The notes below the pieces were generated by a model. It was given only the letters and a program-made list of their open reading frames with translations, searched no databases and was not told the DNA's origin. The position numbers were made by a program, and so were the translations under genes. From Candidatus Alloclostridium intestinigallinarum (GTDB lineage Bacteria > Bacillota > Clostridia > Christensenellales > UBA3700), in the NCBI GenBank assembly GCA_904382605.1, contig CAJFJA010000003.1, positions 62,001 through 126,000 of the forward strand: 64,000 nucleotides of DNA. The letters run 5' to 3'. Of this stretch, positions 63,077-64,000 are shown piece by piece. Position 1 is the first letter of the stretch. Every line of letters starts with the position of its first letter.

Positions 63077-64000
63077 AAAGCAGGTTCTCATGCCGTGTAA
63101 AATATGTGGCAAGGGTAATATCCGCCCTGCGTAGCGCGGGGATTCAGGTATGCAAGGGAAAGGCAAAAGGCGATATTTATGTATTCTTTGTGCACTCAAA
63201 ACAGGAGGATGCCGCAGTTGCGGCGTTGAAAAGCAGAGGAATAGAATACGAGCTTGTGCAAAGCGGCGGCGTGAAGTATTTCAAAAAGCGCGCGGCGGCG
63301 GGTGCGGGGCTTATTGTAGCTGCGGTGGTGACGCTTATTGCGTGTATAGTATGTTCGCTTTTTGTGTTCGATGTGCAGGTGAGTTGCGAAGATAAGATGA
63401 CAGCCGCCCTAATAACGCAAATTTTGCAGGAAAACGTGGGGAAGCGGAAGTCGGAGATAGATGAAGAAGCGCTTGAGGAAGAGATTTACGCGCAGGCGGA
63501 AAATGTATCTTTTGTGCACTTAAAGATAAGGGGCGGCATACTTACCGCCAATGCGGTCATGCAGAACGAAACGCCTAAGGAGCCGGAAGAAAGGGAAAAT
63601 GTGTATGCTTTGTGCGACGGGGTGGTGGAAAGCATAGCCGTATTTTCCGGGACGGCGGAGGTAAAGCCGGGGGACGTGATAAAACGCGGCGACTTGCTCA
63701 TATCGGGAAGGAGGATAACGGGGCAGGACGATATGGGCAACGACGTATACGAGGCGTGTCCCGCTTCGGGAGTGGTCACGGCGCGCACCTATACGGGCGG
63801 CAGGACAAGGGTGCCGCTGTCTTACGCGGAAAAGGTGCGCACGGGCAATTTCGTGACGTATAATCTTTTGAATCTGTGCGGGATACAGGCTGGAAGCGAC
63901 AAGGGGTGCGGATACGAATATTACGAAAGAGAGGAAACAAGGAGAAAATTCGCGGCGCTGCTCCCGTTCTCGCTCACTTCGGTCACGTATTACGAGCTTA
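63073..64000 (+). CDS. yqfD: Sporulation protein YqfD, cut by the window edge
   Basis: At least 309 residues before the right edge. The N-terminal soluble part (residues 1-75) is followed by one membrane helix at about 78-98 and then an extracytoplasmic region, the YqfD layout. Required for spore development in Bacillus, where yqfD lies next to yqfC and upstream of phoH. The start overlaps the yqfC stop. Its presence is the best single sign that the organism can sporulate or derives from spore formers. Confidence 0.88.
   Translation, partial: MKSRFSCRVKYVARVISALRSAGIQVCKGKAKGDIYVFFVHSKQEDAAVAALKSRGIEYELVQSGGVKYFKKRAAAGAGLIVAAVVTLIACIVCSLFVFDVQVSCEDKMTAALITQILQENVGKRKSEIDEEALEEEIYAQAENVSFVHLKIRGGILTANAVMQNETPKEPEERENVYALCDGVVESIAVFSGTAEVKPGDVIKRGDLLISGRRITGQDDMGNDVYEACPASGVVTARTYTGGRTRVPLSYAEKVRTGNFVTYNLLNLCGIQAGSDKGCGYEYYEREETRRKFAALLPFSLTSVTYYEL

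Overview
The window reads as a chromosomal segment of an anaerobic, endospore-forming member of the Clostridia (Bacillota). The evidence is a yqfC-yqfD sporulation pair at the right end, pyruvate formate-lyase with its activase, LuxS, an FMN riboswitch of Gram-positive type, a complete ArgR-type arginine operon, and many promoters with TTGACA-like and TATAAT boxes 17 bp apart, often preceded by GTGG. Housekeeping DNA is visibly GC-rich. A low-GC accessory island lies at about 25.4-30.5 kb and a smaller AT-rich patch at 11.4-12.8 kb. The species cannot be named from the sequence alone.

Layout. 1-6.4 kb: a GH2 beta-galactosidase (cut by the left edge), then a copper ATPase fused to a CopZ-like domain and coupled to a DAHP synthase. 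6.4-9.4 kb: repeats, a fructosamine-kinase-like gene, and a riboflavin ECF S-component under an FMN riboswitch. 9.4-11.4 kb: a stand-alone GlmU acetyltransferase domain with GlmM, for UDP-GlcNAc precursor supply. 11.6-16.1 kb: an orphan PD-(D/E)XK protein, then a TetR - P1 peptidase - GH29 fucosidase operon. 16.2-25.4 kb: argGHCJBD and argF with ARG-box-like sites, plus a GNAT gene. 25.4-30.5 kb: an island with a truncated DUF262 restriction gene, PcfJ remnants, a small RiPP-like cluster (seven-Cys peptide, radical SAM/SPASM enzyme, RlmA/TlrB-like methyltransferase), another broken gene and an XRE regulator. 30.9-34.3 kb: pflB-pflA and a C_GCAxxG_C_C protein. 35.4-46.8 kb: YccF-like protein, GH38 mannosidase, GH2 beta-galactosidase, RarA, alkaline phosphatase, LuxS and a membrane hydrolase. 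46.8-57 kb: a 40-aa protein, GDPD, LUD protein, LepA-HemW, zinc ribbon, membrane protein with a repetitive acidic tail, M28 peptidase, lipoprotein and PTS-EIIC-like transporter. 57.4-64 kb: PepF, DnaB, a 2-kb repeat field, and YqfC-YqfD (cut by the right edge).

The glycosidases (two GH2, GH29, GH38) lack visible signal peptides. Together they suggest intracellular trimming of imported host- or plant-type oligosaccharides, feeding mixed-acid fermentation through pyruvate formate-lyase.

The most unusual features are: (i) the Cys-rich RiPP-like cluster; (ii) dispersed palindromic elements built as hairpins, with a conserved core but outer stems that differ between copies and stay self-complementary; they abut or overwrite gene 3' ends (argD, hemW, yccF), sit in the argF leader, and are nested inside each other; (iii) a 7 x ~50 bp array and 11 further copies of a palindrome related to TGTCAAGTACTGCTTGACA; and (iv) a well-formed internal ribosome-binding site that could release a separate CopZ from copA. 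No tRNA, rRNA, CRISPR array or intact transposase was recognised.
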